Shown here one piece after another: positions 1 to 8,527 of a stretch of DNA of 64,000 nt. Each line of letters begins with the position of its first letter. Position 1 is the stretch's first letter. The stretch is from Nocardiopsis sp. MG754419 (lineage in GTDB: Bacteria > Actinomycetota > Actinomycetes > Streptosporangiales > Streptosporangiaceae). Made by a program: the position numbers and the translations under genes. The DNA is taken from NCBI RefSeq assembly GCF_018207095.1, contig NZ_QOCZ01000004.1, positions 1 to 64,000 on the forward strand. Direction: 5' to 3'. The notes under the pieces are model-generated. The model ran no database searches. It was not told where the DNA came from and saw nothing but the letters and a program-made list of their open reading frames with translations.

Positions 1-855
1 CCGCCGCCCGGCTATGGCGGCCCGCCCCCGCACGGCCCCGGCCCGCAGGGTCCGCCGCCCGGTCACGGCCCCCAGGGGGGACCGCCGCAGGGTCCGCCCG
101 GACAGTACCCGCCGCAGGGCCCGCCGCCCGGCTACGGGCCGTACGGAGCCGCGCCGCAGGGGCCCGGCGCCCCGGGCACGCCGAAGAAGAAGACCGGACT
201 CATCGTGGGCGCCGCCGTCGGCGCGGTGGTGTTGATCGCCGCCATCGGCGGTGTCGTGGTGTGGGCCACCTCCGGTGGTGAGTACACGGCCCTGCCCGAC
301 GACTGCGCCACGGTCTTCGAGGGCAATTCCCTGCACGACTCCGAGTTCGGCCCCCTGCCCTCCCTCGACGGTGGGTTCACCCAGAACGACAGCGGCACGA
401 CCGGCTCCCACGGTGAGCTCGAGTGCGAGGGCCAGTCCGGTGGCCTGGTGGTGAGCGTCAACGTCGAGTTGGTCGACCTGGACCACCCCGACGCCGAGGA
501 GGAACTGAACGGTCTCGTGGACGAGGTGTCCGAGACGATCGACGAGTTCGGCGCCGAGGGCGTCGAACAGGGCGAGGTCGGCGACATGGACCTCGGGTAC
601 GGCGCGACCAGCCAGGTCCTGTGGGACGAGAGCTCCGTCGGTGAGCGCGGCATGACCGTGGCGTCGATCATGGGGGCCGAGGAGTTCGGCGCCGCCGGCG
701 GCTTCGCGTCCAGCGTCTTCGTGTCCGGCAACGTGGTCGCCGGGGTCATGGTCGGTTCCGAGGGCGGCGAGGCGGACATCGAGCAGCTCTTCGCCGTGAT
801 CGAGAGTTCCGCCGCGGACCTGGAGAACCGCATCCCCCGGGTCGCGGAGCAGTAA
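1..855 (+). CDS. Membrane-anchored secreted protein, 5' end cut by the window
   Basis: The reading frame is open from base 1, so the true start lies upstream and the first internal ATG (205) is not the start. The visible 284 residues begin with a disordered, cytoplasmic-type stretch of about 60 residues rich in Pro, Gly and Gln. A KKK stop-transfer motif and one strong TM helix (about residues 64-90) follow. Then comes an acidic extracellular domain of about 190 residues with two cysteines (ALPDDC and ELECEG contexts) likely to form a disulfide. The next gene encodes a shorter paralogue. The pattern recalls small actinobacterial exported proteins of the DUF3558 type, but I cannot confirm a family. 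No enzymatic motif is visible. Confidence 0.75.
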   Translation, partial: PPPGYGGPPPHGPGPQGPPPGHGPQGGPPQGPPGQYPPQGPPPGYGPYGAAPQGPGAPGTPKKKTGLIVGAAVGAVVLIAAIGGVVVWATSGGEYTALPDDCATVFEGNSLHDSEFGPLPSLDGGFTQNDSGTTGSHGELECEGQSGGLVVSVNVELVDLDHPDAEEELNGLVDEVSETIDEFGAEGVEQGEVGDMDLGYGATSQVLWDESSVGERGMTVASIMGAEEFGAAGGFASSVFVSGNVVAGVMVGSEGGEADIEQLFAVIESSAADLENRIPRVAEQ

Positions 856-902
856 CCTTCCTGTTCGGCGGGTTCCGGCCGTCCTCGGACGTCGGGCCCG
901 CC

Positions 903-949
903 GGCCGACCCCGGGACCCCTCGCCGCGCGCGGGTCCCGCCGGTCGGCC
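903..949 (+). terminator. Composite hairpin after the first gene
   Basis: Two stacked perfect arms, GGCCGACC (903-910) with GGTCGGCC (942-949) and GGGACCC (913-919) with GGGTCCC (932-938), form one long stem. It lies about 50 nt after the stop at 855. There is no T-run, as is common for actinobacterial terminators. Confidence 0.5.
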
Positions 950-988
950 ACGATCACCGGAAGAGACCCCAGAGGCGGAAGCACCGAC

Positions 989-1699
989 ATGACCACCCAC
1001 CCGTCGGCACCGGGCCCCGGTCGCGGCGACGCCGGACCGGACCGATCGCCCCCGCCTCCCCGACGTCGTCCCCTGCTGTCGCTCGGCCTGCTGGGGGCCG
1101 TGGTCGCCCTGGCCCTGGGCGGGTCGTACGTGTGGTCCGAGTACACCCACGACGACCGCGCCGCCCTGCCGGAGGACTGCGCCGCGCTCCTCCCGGAGGA
1201 TCCTGCCGCGCACCTGCCCGGGGTGGAGTCGATCGCCCTGCGCGGCGGGCTCGCCGAGACGGACGAGGAGGGCGTGCTCCAGGTCGCCCACTGCGAGGCG
1301 GCCGACGACGTCGACGGCGGCCCCGCCCACTTCAGCCTCCAGGTGGTGCTGTACGACCCCGACGACCGCGACGGTGTGCGCCGGATGCAGGCGATGGTGG
1401 CCGAGGGGCAGTCGGCCCGTGAGGACGACGACTTCGAGATGGAGTACGCCGAACCGCCGATGCGGGCGGTGGAGTGGCGGTCCCTGTCGGTGGGCGACGG
1501 TGGGTACGCCACGGCGTCCCGCCCGGTGGCCGAGGACGCTCCCGACGAACTGTGGGCCTCCTTGGAGTACTCGTTCGCCAACGTGCGGGTGAGTCTGTTC
1601 CACCGCACGGAGGGTCCCGCCGACCCGGAGGAGGCGCTGGACGGTCTGGAGGCGCTGGCGGTCGGGGTGACGGAGCGGGTGCCGGACCCGGCCGGATGA
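989..1699 (+). CDS. Single-TM exported protein, paralogue of the preceding gene
   Basis: 236 aa. A short Pro-rich cytoplasmic head (about 1-28) is followed by one TM helix (about 29-50) and an extracytoplasmic domain. That domain shares the ALPxDCA motif and a second cysteine (VAHCEA) with the upstream protein, so both probably share a disulfide-bonded fold and arose by tandem duplication. The Pro/Gly/Gln repeat head of the neighbour is missing here. A purine-rich GGCGGAAG lies about 9 nt before the ATG. The function is unknown; the gene is convergent with the flavoprotein gene, 27 bp away. Confidence 0.7.
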   Translation: MTTHPSAPGPGRGDAGPDRSPPPPRRRPLLSLGLLGAVVALALGGSYVWSEYTHDDRAALPEDCAALLPEDPAAHLPGVESIALRGGLAETDEEGVLQVAHCEAADDVDGGPAHFSLQVVLYDPDDRDGVRRMQAMVAEGQSAREDDDFEMEYAEPPMRAVEWRSLSVGDGGYATASRPVAEDAPDELWASLEYSFANVRVSLFHRTEGPADPEEALDGLEALAVGVTERVPDPAG

Positions 1700-1726
1700 G
1701 CCGTGCCCGCCGCTCCGCCCCGACGC

Positions 1727-3379
1727 TCAGTCCTCGGGGATGAGCTTGCCGGGGTTGAGCACCCCCATGGGGTCCAGGACGGACTTCACCGCGCGCAGCA
1801 CCTCGGCGCCCAACGGCCCGAGTTCCGCCGACATCCAGGGCCGGTGGTCGGTCCCCACGGCGTGGTGGTGGGTGATGGTGCCGCCGTGCGCGACGATCGC
1901 GTCCGAGGCGGCGCGCTTGGCCCGTCCCCAGCGGACCGCGGGGTCCGTGCCCGCCCCCGTGGCCACCGTGAAGTACAGCGACGCGCCCGTCGGGTAGACG
2001 TGCGAGACGTGGCACTGCACCACCACGCCGCTCTCGTCATCGTCCAGGGACTCCGTCAACGCGGCCACCACCGCGCGGTACAGCGGCAGCAACCGGCTCC
2101 AGGACGCGGCGGTCTCCAGGGTCTCGGCCAGCACGCCCGCGGACAGCAGCGCGTCGCGCAGGTACGGGGCGTGGAACCGGTTCTCGCGCCAGTGCGCCAC
2201 CGGATCCGGGCCCAACGGGGTACCGCCCGCGGCCGTCAGGAGCCGGTGCACCGCGGACGCCCGGGACCTCACCTCCGCGTCGGCGCCCTCGAAGCCCACC
2301 ACCGCCAGGCACCCCGGCGTGGCCTCGCGGCCGCCCAGGGCGGCACCGACGAACGTCTCGGTCTCGTCGGACAGGCGCGCCATGGTGGGGCGAACGTCCG
2401 ACTGGGCCAGCGCTCGCAACGCGTCCACCCCGGTGGCGTAGTCGGGGAACGACCACGCCTCGTCCAGGACACGCTCGGGTCGGGGCCGCACCCGGACGGC
2501 GACCTCCGTGATCACGCCCAACGTGCCCTCGGAACCCACCATGAGCCGACGGAGGTCGGGTCCGGCGGCCGAGGCCGGTGGGCCGCCCGACTCCAGCGTG
2601 CCGCGCGGAGTGGCCACCCGCAGCCCCACCACCATGTCCTCGAACCGGCCGTACCCGGCGGAGGCCTGGCCGCTCGATCGGGTGGCGGCGTACCCACCGA
2701 TGCTGGCGTACTCGAAGCTCTGCGGCACGTGGCCCAGGGTGAGTCCGTGCTCGGCCAACATCGCCTCGGCGTGCGGGGTGCGCACGCCCGCGCCCAGCAC
2801 GGCGGTGAGGGACGTGGTGTCCAGGGACACCAACCGGTCGAGCCGTCGCAGGTCCAGGGCGACGACCGCGGGGTGGCGGCCACGGAGCGGGGTGAGCCCG
2901 CCGACCACACTGGTGCCACCGCCGAAGGGGACCACCGCCACGCGTTCGGCCGAGCACAGCGCCAGCAGTCGCTCCACCTGGTCGTGGTCGGCGGGGAAGA
3001 GCACCGCGTCGGGTGCGGGGTCGGCCCGACCGGCGCGGCGGGCGAGCAGGTCGGGTGTGCTCTTGCCGCCGCTGTGCCGCAGCCGGGTGGCGGTGTCGGT
3101 GCGCGTGTGCTCGTCCCCGACGACGTCGGCGAGGGCGCGGAGCAGGCGCTCGTCCAGGCGCGGCGCGGACAGGGACACGTCGTCCTCCGCGGCCGGTGGT
3201 CTCGCCTCGGTGCTGGTGCGCAGGACCTGGGAGATGAGATCGCGTGTGCCGGGGTCGAGTTCGACGGCCCGGTCGGGGTCGCCCCAGGCGCACCAGCTCA
3301 TCTCCGGCGCGGTGTCGGCGGTCCCGGTGCGAGGGACACCGTCGGTCTCGGCGGGGGAGTCGTGCGCGTCGTGGGTCAT
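1727..3379 (-). CDS. FAD-linked oxidase, alkyl-DHAP-synthase-like
   Basis: 550 aa, VAO/PCMH-type flavoprotein. Residues 151-161 (PFGGGTSVVGG) are the PP-loop that binds the FAD pyrophosphate. Near the C terminus, residues 504-506 form a His triplet in the context ITHHHAVG, as in the active site of alkyldihydroxyacetonephosphate synthase (AGPS). The C-terminal LNPGKL is typical of the family. AGPS swaps the acyl chain of acyl-DHAP for a fatty alcohol, the committed step to ether lipids. Actinobacterial homologues are mostly uncharacterised, so a D-lactate/glycolate-type oxidase remains possible. It is divergent from a TetR gene (17 bp between starts), and glpD, a DHAP-producing enzyme, lies just beyond. 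Confidence 0.8.
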   Translation of the reverse strand: MTHDAHDSPAETDGVPRTGTADTAPEMSWCAWGDPDRAVELDPGTRDLISQVLRTSTEARPPAAEDDVSLSAPRLDERLLRALADVVGDEHTRTDTATRLRHSGGKSTPDLLARRAGRADPAPDAVLFPADHDQVERLLALCSAERVAVVPFGGGTSVVGGLTPLRGRHPAVVALDLRRLDRLVSLDTTSLTAVLGAGVRTPHAEAMLAEHGLTLGHVPQSFEYASIGGYAATRSSGQASAGYGRFEDMVVGLRVATPRGTLESGGPPASAAGPDLRRLMVGSEGTLGVITEVAVRVRPRPERVLDEAWSFPDYATGVDALRALAQSDVRPTMARLSDETETFVGAALGGREATPGCLAVVGFEGADAEVRSRASAVHRLLTAAGGTPLGPDPVAHWRENRFHAPYLRDALLSAGVLAETLETAASWSRLLPLYRAVVAALTESLDDDESGVVVQCHVSHVYPTGASLYFTVATGAGTDPAVRWGRAKRAASDAIVAHGGTITHHHAVGTDHRPWMSAELGPLGAEVLRAVKSVLDPMGVLNPGKLIPED

Positions 3380-3383
3380 GCTC

Positions 3384-3412
3384 TACAGTTTTACATATGG
3401 CGTCAAAACGTA
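3384..3412. promoter_or_regulatory. TetR leaderless promoter with overlapping palindromic operator
   Basis: The hexamer TACAGT (3384-3389) ends 7 nt before the TetR ATG, as in leaderless actinobacterial promoters. The imperfect inverted repeat TACAGTTTTAC (3384-3394) / GTCAAAACGTA (3402-3412) is centred on the start codon and also lies just before the divergent flavoprotein start. It is a plausible autorepression operator controlling both genes. Confidence 0.5.
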
Positions 3413-3984
3413 ACGTAGAAGACGAGATCCTGGATGCGGCCCGCACCTGCGTCGAGGCCTTCGGCGTGCGCCGCACCACCCTGACCGACGTGGCCCGCCG
3501 CGCCGGGGTCAGCCGCCCCACCGTCTACCGTCGCTGGCCCGACGTCACCGCACTGGTCGCCGACCTGCTCACCCGGGAGCTCCGCCGCATCCTCGTGGCC
3601 GAAGAGGTGGGCGCCGCGAGCGACGACGGCGACGAGAGCGTCCGGGTGCGCCTGGTACGGCACGCCACCGGGGTCGCGCGCGCCATGCTCGACCATCCCC
3701 TGGTCGGCCGGATCGTCGACACCGAACCCGAACTCCTGGCGACGTACACCTTCCAGCGGTTGGGGAGCAGCCACCGGGCCGCCCTCGACCTGGTCGTGCC
3801 GGTCCTCGTCGACGGCCAGGCGGAGGGTTCCGTCCGTGCCGGCGAGCCCGAGGTCCTCGCCCACCTGCTCATGGTCACCCTGCAGAACACCGTCACCTCA
3901 CGGCGGCTCTTCTCCGACGTCCTGGACACCGACGGCCTCGTCGACGAACTCTCCGTTCTCTTGGACGGCTACCTCCGCCCCTGA
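3397..3984 (+). CDS. TetR/AcrR-family transcriptional regulator
   Basis: 195 aa. The N-terminal helix-turn-helix spans about residues 8-50 (TLTDVARRAGVSRPTVYRRW), followed by an all-helical ligand-binding domain. The ATG at 3397 is chosen because the HTH begins eight residues later and a -10-like TACAGT sits 7 nt upstream. The reading frame extends further upstream but that part overlaps the divergent flavoprotein gene. The gene is divergent from the AGPS-like flavoprotein, and glpD begins 120 bp downstream on the same strand. It probably represses one or both neighbours in response to a lipid or glycerol-phosphate-related ligand; the ligand is unknown. Confidence 0.88.
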   Translation: MASKRNVEDEILDAARTCVEAFGVRRTTLTDVARRAGVSRPTVYRRWPDVTALVADLLTRELRRILVAEEVGAASDDGDESVRVRLVRHATGVARAMLDHPLVGRIVDTEPELLATYTFQRLGSSHRAALDLVVPVLVDGQAEGSVRAGEPEVLAHLLMVTLQNTVTSRRLFSDVLDTDGLVDELSVLLDGYLRP

Positions 3985-4104
3985 GGGCGAGGCGGCGGAG
4001 AGCGGAACCGAGCCGGGCCGCCCCTCTCCGACGAGGAGACACCGGGGCCCGCGCGAGCACGGTGGTGCCCACCACGGCCCCGCCGCCACGAGAAAGGAAC
4101 CCCC

Positions 4105-5640
4105 ATGCGCCGGTCCACCTCCCTGAACGCGCCCCGCCGCGCCGCCGACCTCGCCGACCTGGAGGCGCGCCCCGACATCGACGTGCTGGTGATCGGTGGT
4201 GGCGTCACCGGGGCGGGCGCGGCGCTGGACGCCGCCTCCCGCGGGCTGTCCACCGTGCTCGTCGAACGCGAGGACCTCGCCTTCGGGACCAGTCGGTGGA
4301 GTTCCAAACTCGTCCACGGCGGGCTCCGCTACCTGGCCAAGGGGCGGTTCGGCATCGCCTACGAGAGCGCCCGTGAACGGGACGTCCTCATGCGGGTCAC
4401 CGCACCCCACCTGATCCGAGCGCTGCCCATGGTGGTCCCGGTCCACCGCCACACCGGTCTGGCCCGCGCCCTGCTCGCTCGCGCGGGCATGGGCGCCGGC
4501 GACCTCCTACGCGTGCTGTCCGGCACCCCCTCCTCGGTCCTGCGCGGCCCCCGTCTGCTCACCGCCCGCCAGACCCGTCGTCTGCTGCCCACGGTCGATC
4601 CCGACGGACTACTCGGCGGCATTCTGTCCTTCGACGGCCAACTCGTCGACGACGCCCGACTGGTCGTCGCCATCGCCCGCACCGCCGCCGGTGAGGGCGC
4701 CCGCGTCATCACCCGATGCTCCGCGGAGAGCCTCACCGCGGACGGGGTCGTCCTGCGCGACGGGACCGACGGCCGGCTCGTCCCGGTGCGCCCCCGCGCG
4801 GTCGTCAACGCCACCGGGGTGCACGCGGACGCCCTCGATCCCGCCGTGCGGCTCAGTCCCAGCCGGGGGACCCACCTGGTCCTGGACGGCGCGGCGCTCG
4901 GCCACCCCCGCGTCGCACTGACGGTGCCGTCCCCGGACGGCGTCGCCCGGTTCGTGTTCGCGCTGCCGCAGTCGGACGGACGTGTCCTCGCCGGGCTCAC
5001 CGACGCGCCCCTCGAAGGCCCCGCACCCCGGGTACCCGAGGTCCCCGAGGAGGACGTGGACCTCCTCCTCGACCGGTTCAACACGGCCCTGGCCACCGAA
5101 CTGACCCGGGCCGACGTGCTCGGGTCGTTCGCCGGCGTGCGTCCGTTGCTGCACGGGGACGGCACCAGTGCCGACCTGTCCCGCGAACACACCGTTTCGG
5201 TGGGGGCCCACGGGGCCGTCACCGTGGTCGGTGGCAAGCTCACCACCTACCGTGCGATGGCCGAGGAGGCGGTGGACGCCGCCGTCGCCGCGCACCGGCT
5301 CCCTGCGGGACCGTGCCGGACCCGTGGCCTCGCCCTGGTGGGGGCGGCCGGCCGGGAGGAGCTCGACGCCCTCGACGCTCCCCGCCGTCTGGTGGAGCGG
5401 TACGGGACCGAGGCCCCGGACGTCATGGCCGAGGCGGCGGGGGACCCGGCCCTGCTCGCCCCGGTGGTCCGTGGCCTCACCCCGGCCGAACTGCGGTTCG
5501 CGGTGCGGCACGAGGGGGCGTTGGACGTATCCGACCTGCTGGAGCGGCGTACCCGGATCGCGTGGGTCGACGACGACCGTGCCCGCGCCGAGGACGCGGC
5601 CCGGGAGGCCCTGGCCGCCGTGGGGTGGCCGAGCGCGTAA
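4105..5640 (+). CDS. glpD: FAD-dependent glycerol-3-phosphate dehydrogenase
   Basis: 511 aa. Oxidises sn-glycerol-3-phosphate to dihydroxyacetone phosphate at the membrane and passes electrons to quinone. The N-terminal dinucleotide-binding motif VIGGGVTGAG (about residues 31-40), the FGTSRWSSKLVHGGLRYL motif and a C-terminal DAO_C domain are characteristic of GlpD. AAAGGAA lies 6 nt before the ATG. No glycerol kinase or facilitator is nearby. Instead it follows a TetR gene and an AGPS-like gene, suggesting DHAP supply to lipid synthesis rather than simple glycerol catabolism (inference). Confidence 0.92.
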   Translation: MRRSTSLNAPRRAADLADLEARPDIDVLVIGGGVTGAGAALDAASRGLSTVLVEREDLAFGTSRWSSKLVHGGLRYLAKGRFGIAYESARERDVLMRVTAPHLIRALPMVVPVHRHTGLARALLARAGMGAGDLLRVLSGTPSSVLRGPRLLTARQTRRLLPTVDPDGLLGGILSFDGQLVDDARLVVAIARTAAGEGARVITRCSAESLTADGVVLRDGTDGRLVPVRPRAVVNATGVHADALDPAVRLSPSRGTHLVLDGAALGHPRVALTVPSPDGVARFVFALPQSDGRVLAGLTDAPLEGPAPRVPEVPEEDVDLLLDRFNTALATELTRADVLGSFAGVRPLLHGDGTSADLSREHTVSVGAHGAVTVVGGKLTTYRAMAEEAVDAAVAAHRLPAGPCRTRGLALVGAAGREELDALDAPRRLVERYGTEAPDVMAEAAGDPALLAPVVRGLTPAELRFAVRHEGALDVSDLLERRTRIAWVDDDRARAEDAAREALAAVGWPSA

Positions 5641-5840
5641 GGAAACGGACGAAGTTCCCACCGTTGCGGGGGTCCACCGAGGAATTCGGGTAACTCACCA
5701 CACCGGCCACCCCTGGTCGGCGACGATGTGATCGCGTAAGGTCATACCGGTTCGAGCCCCTTCCCCCGCTCGGACGCTCCCGCAGCCGCCCCCATTACGG
5801 TTCGCACGCCCACTGAGCCGCCCCGCCGAAGGAGTCAGTC

Positions 5841-6392
5841 ATGCCCACGCTCGTCGCCGTGCCGCCCCTCACCACCACGGAGAAGGGCGTCCTCACGGCG
5901 GTTCCGAACGAGTACCGGCACTACTTCAACGGTCGGGCACCCGTACCGTTCACCAAGCGCCGTTGGGAGTTCGCCGGCGAGCCGGTGAGCGTCCCCCTGG
6001 TCCGGGCCTTCCTGGAGACCTGCGCCGCCGGCAGGGACGGCGACTACCAGTACGTGCTCACGCTCCTGGGCGCCGAGTTGGCCACCAACGCGATCCGGCA
6101 CAGCCGGTCGGGCGAGCCCGGCCAGACCTTCGTGATCCGGGTGGACCGTGGCCCGAACGGCATGACGGTGACCTGCCGCGACAACGGCACGCCCCTCAGC
6201 GCGATGGAGGGGGACGGTGGGCCGCTGTTCGCCGCGGTGCCGGAGGACCGGCTCACCGCCGAGGACGGTCGTGGGCTGGCCCTCATCGACAGCTTCGCCA
6301 CCACCTGGGGTGACAACGGGCATCCCAGCATCCGCAAGGTGTGGTTCCACCTGGCCTACGACCTCACCGGGAGTTCCTGGCCCGCCGCCTGA
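5841..6392 (+). CDS. RsbW-like ATP-binding anti-sigma/regulatory kinase
   Basis: 183 aa, a GHKL ATPase domain of the HATPase_c_2 type. The N-box is ELATNAIRHS (about residues 76-85). G1 is seen as CRDNGTP and G2 as EDGRGLALID. Members phosphorylate anti-anti-sigma partners or bind sigma factors; actinomycetes encode dozens of stand-alone copies with unknown partners. There is no DHp histidine domain, so it is not a classical sensor kinase. AAGGAG lies 6 nt before the ATG. No sigma or STAS gene adjoins it, so the partner cannot be named. It is probably monocistronic. Confidence 0.85.
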   Translation: MPTLVAVPPLTTTEKGVLTAVPNEYRHYFNGRAPVPFTKRRWEFAGEPVSVPLVRAFLETCAAGRDGDYQYVLTLLGAELATNAIRHSRSGEPGQTFVIRVDRGPNGMTVTCRDNGTPLSAMEGDGGPLFAAVPEDRLTAEDGRGLALIDSFATTWGDNGHPSIRKVWFHLAYDLTGSSWPAA

Positions 6393-6699
6393 CCGGTCCG
6401 CGCGCCCGTGTCCACGGGCCGCCCGCACCCGGGGCGGCCCCACCGGGGCGGAGCACGTGCGGTCCCGAGCGCCGCGTCCGCCGGGGCGCCGGGGCGCCGG
6501 TGATTCTCGGGCCCCTCGGTGCGTTCCGTTCCTCCCGGGGTGTGCGCCCCGCGCCGCCGTCCTCCGTGCCTCGCGTCGGCCGGCGCGGCCCCGGTCCGAT
6601 CGCCGCCCGCAACACCGGTGGCGCCTCGTCCCCCGCCTGGGCCGAGGCCGACGCACCGGCCGGGAACACCGTCGCGCTCTCCGCCCACCCCGCGCGGTT

Positions 6700-6849
6700 C
6701 ACACCTCGGCCACACCCGGGATCGTTCGAGGTGTGGACCGGCGTTCGGGGTGGGGCGGCCCGGATCTTGCCAGGGAACGTGACGCGTGCCACTATCTCCT
6801 ACCTAGAGGTAACTTGTGGCGTGGGTCACGAAACGGCGCGATTTCGTGA
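6700..6849. promoter_or_regulatory. Palindrome-rich control region before the BASS transporter
   Basis: The 581-bp gap 6393-6973 has no gene. Its second half carries three inverted repeats: CACACCTCG (6700-6708)/CGAGGTGTG (6727-6735), TACCT (6800-6804)/AGGTA (6807-6811), and TCACGAAA (6826-6833)/TTTCGTGA (6842-6849). All are perfect. The zone 6785-6850 is unusually AT-rich for this genome, so it looks like a regulated promoter. The first half (6393-6690) shows nothing clear. Confidence 0.45.
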
Positions 6850-6973
6850 GCCCTGGTCGGCTCCGGTCGAGGCGTCCACGGGTCGCCTAAGGGTCGGCAC
6901 CGTGCACCGGACGCGGTCCGGCACCGCCCCGACCGCTCGCCGCTCCGGCGGCCCTTCCCCCCAAGGCGCCCCC

Positions 6974-7873
6974 ATGGACTCAGCCCTCACGACGGTCGGC
7001 CTGCCGATCGCCCTCGGCATCATCATGCTCGGCCTCGGCCTCAGCCTGAGCGTGCGGGACTTCACCCGACTGCTCTCCATGCCCTGGACGATCGTCCTCG
7101 TCCTGGGCTGTCAGATCCTGCTGCTGCCGGTCTTCTGCTTCGGTCTGGTGCTGGTGTTCGTCACCCACTTCGACCTCTCGCCCCTGCTCGCGGTGGGCAT
7201 GATGATGATGGCGGCCTCCCCGGGCGGTACCACCGCGAGCCTGTACAGCTACCTGTTCAAGGGCAACGTCGCGCTCAACATCTCGCTGACCGCGATCAAC
7301 TCGCTCACGGCCATGGTGACCCTGCCGCTGGTCACCGGCTTCTCGCTGGGGTACTTCACCGACGGCGGCTCCATCGGACTCCAGACCGACAAGCTGGTCC
7401 AGGTCTTCGCGGTCATCCTCGTGCCCGTCGCGATCGGCATGCTCGTCCGGGCCAGGCTGACCTCCTTCGCCGAGCGCATGGAGAAGCCCGTCAAGCTGGG
7501 ATCGATCACCGTCCTGGTCGCCGTCATCGTCGGCGCCCTCGCCGCCGAGTGGGAGAACCTGCCCCAGTACATCGTCTCCGTCGGCCTCATGGTGCTCATC
7601 TTCAACGTGGTGAGCCTGGTCGTGGGCTACTGGGCGCCCCGCGTGGTCGGTACCCGACGCCCCGAGGCCATCGCCTCCTGCATGGAGATCGGGCTGCACA
7701 ACACCACCCTGTCGCTGACCATCGCCGTCACGGTCCTCAACAGCACGGAGATCGCGGTCCCCTCCGCCGTCTACGGCGTGCTGATGTTCTTCACCGCGGC
7801 GATCGCCGGTGCCCTGCTCACGCGTCGCGACGCCCGTGACGCCGAGGCGGAGGCGGCGACCGCCGGCGGCTGA
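6974..7873 (+). CDS. Bile acid:sodium symporter family (BASS) transporter
   Basis: 299 aa, nine to ten hydrophobic helices. The family-defining crossing motifs are visible: SPGGTTASL (about residues 84-92) and CMEIGLHNTTL (about 239-249), equivalent to the Na+ and substrate sites of ASBT-fold transporters. The start at 6974 gives the usual BASS length with the first helix beginning at residue 5; the open frame further upstream has no transporter features. Substrates of bacterial BASS proteins are organic anions such as pyruvate, pantoate or bile acids; none can be assigned here. It is transcribed alone, after a palindrome-rich intergenic region, and is convergent with a response regulator gene 9 bp away. 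Confidence 0.85.
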   Translation: MDSALTTVGLPIALGIIMLGLGLSLSVRDFTRLLSMPWTIVLVLGCQILLLPVFCFGLVLVFVTHFDLSPLLAVGMMMMAASPGGTTASLYSYLFKGNVALNISLTAINSLTAMVTLPLVTGFSLGYFTDGGSIGLQTDKLVQVFAVILVPVAIGMLVRARLTSFAERMEKPVKLGSITVLVAVIVGALAAEWENLPQYIVSVGLMVLIFNVVSLVVGYWAPRVVGTRRPEAIASCMEIGLHNTTLSLTIAVTVLNSTEIAVPSAVYGVLMFFTAAIAGALLTRRDARDAEAEAATAGG

Positions 7874-7882
7874 CCCCGCCTC

Positions 7883-8527
7883 TCACCGACGTTCCAGGTA
7901 GGCCAGGACGGCGCGGACCCTCCGGTGACCGGTGTCGGTGGGGGCCAGCCCCAACTTGGCGAAGATGTTGCCGATGTGCTTGTGCACGGCGTTGGCGGTG
8001 ACGAACAGGGCCGTGGCGATCTCGCCGTTGTCGCGGCCCTCGGCCATGAGCGCCAGCACTTCCTGTTCCCGACCGGTCAGTGACTCCAAGGGGTCCTTGG
8101 GGCGCCGGGTGAGCAATTGCCGCACCACCTCGGGGTCCATGACGGTCCCGCCGTCGGCCACCCGGTCGAGCGCCTCGACGAACTCGCTCACGCGCCCCAC
8201 CCGGTCCTTGAGGAGGTAGCCGACACCTCCCTGCCCGTCGGAGAGCAGTTCGCCCGCGTAGTCCTGTTCGACGTACTGCGACAGCACCAGCACCGGCAGT
8301 CCGGGGAGGGAGCGGCGGGCCTCGATGGCGGCGTGGATGCCCTCGTCGCGAAAGCCCGGCGGCAGGCGCACGTCCACCACGGCCAGATCGGGGGAGTGCT
8401 CGCGCACCGCCGCGGCGAAGGTCGGCGCGTCCTCGGCCACGGCCACGACCTCGTGGCCCCGGGTGCCCAACAGCAGCTTGAGGCCCTCGGACAACAGCAC
8501 GTTGTCCTCGGCGATCACGATCCGCAC
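7883..8527 (-). CDS. NarL/LuxR-family response regulator
   Basis: 214 aa. Receiver domain (1-120): acidic pocket AEDN, phospho-acceptor Asp in VVDVRLP (about 52), and YLLKD lysine (about 106). C-terminal LuxR HTH (about 148-205) with LTGREQEVLALMAEG. The gene overlaps the upstream histidine kinase by 13 bp, so the two are translated together as one two-component system. HTH regulators of this kind usually control a neighbouring or unlinked envelope-stress target; here no ABC exporter is adjacent. Target unknown. Confidence 0.9.
   Translation of the reverse strand: MRIVIAEDNVLLSEGLKLLLGTRGHEVVAVAEDAPTFAAAVREHSPDLAVVDVRLPPGFRDEGIHAAIEARRSLPGLPVLVLSQYVEQDYAGELLSDGQGGVGYLLKDRVGRVSEFVEALDRVADGGTVMDPEVVRQLLTRRPKDPLESLTGREQEVLALMAEGRDNGEIATALFVTANAVHKHIGNIFAKLGLAPTDTGHRRVRAVLAYLERR

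Noticed and set aside
6341-6973. N-terminal extension of the BASS transporter frame
   Set aside because: It overlaps the end of the RsbW-like gene, has no transporter features and crosses palindromic promoter sequence.
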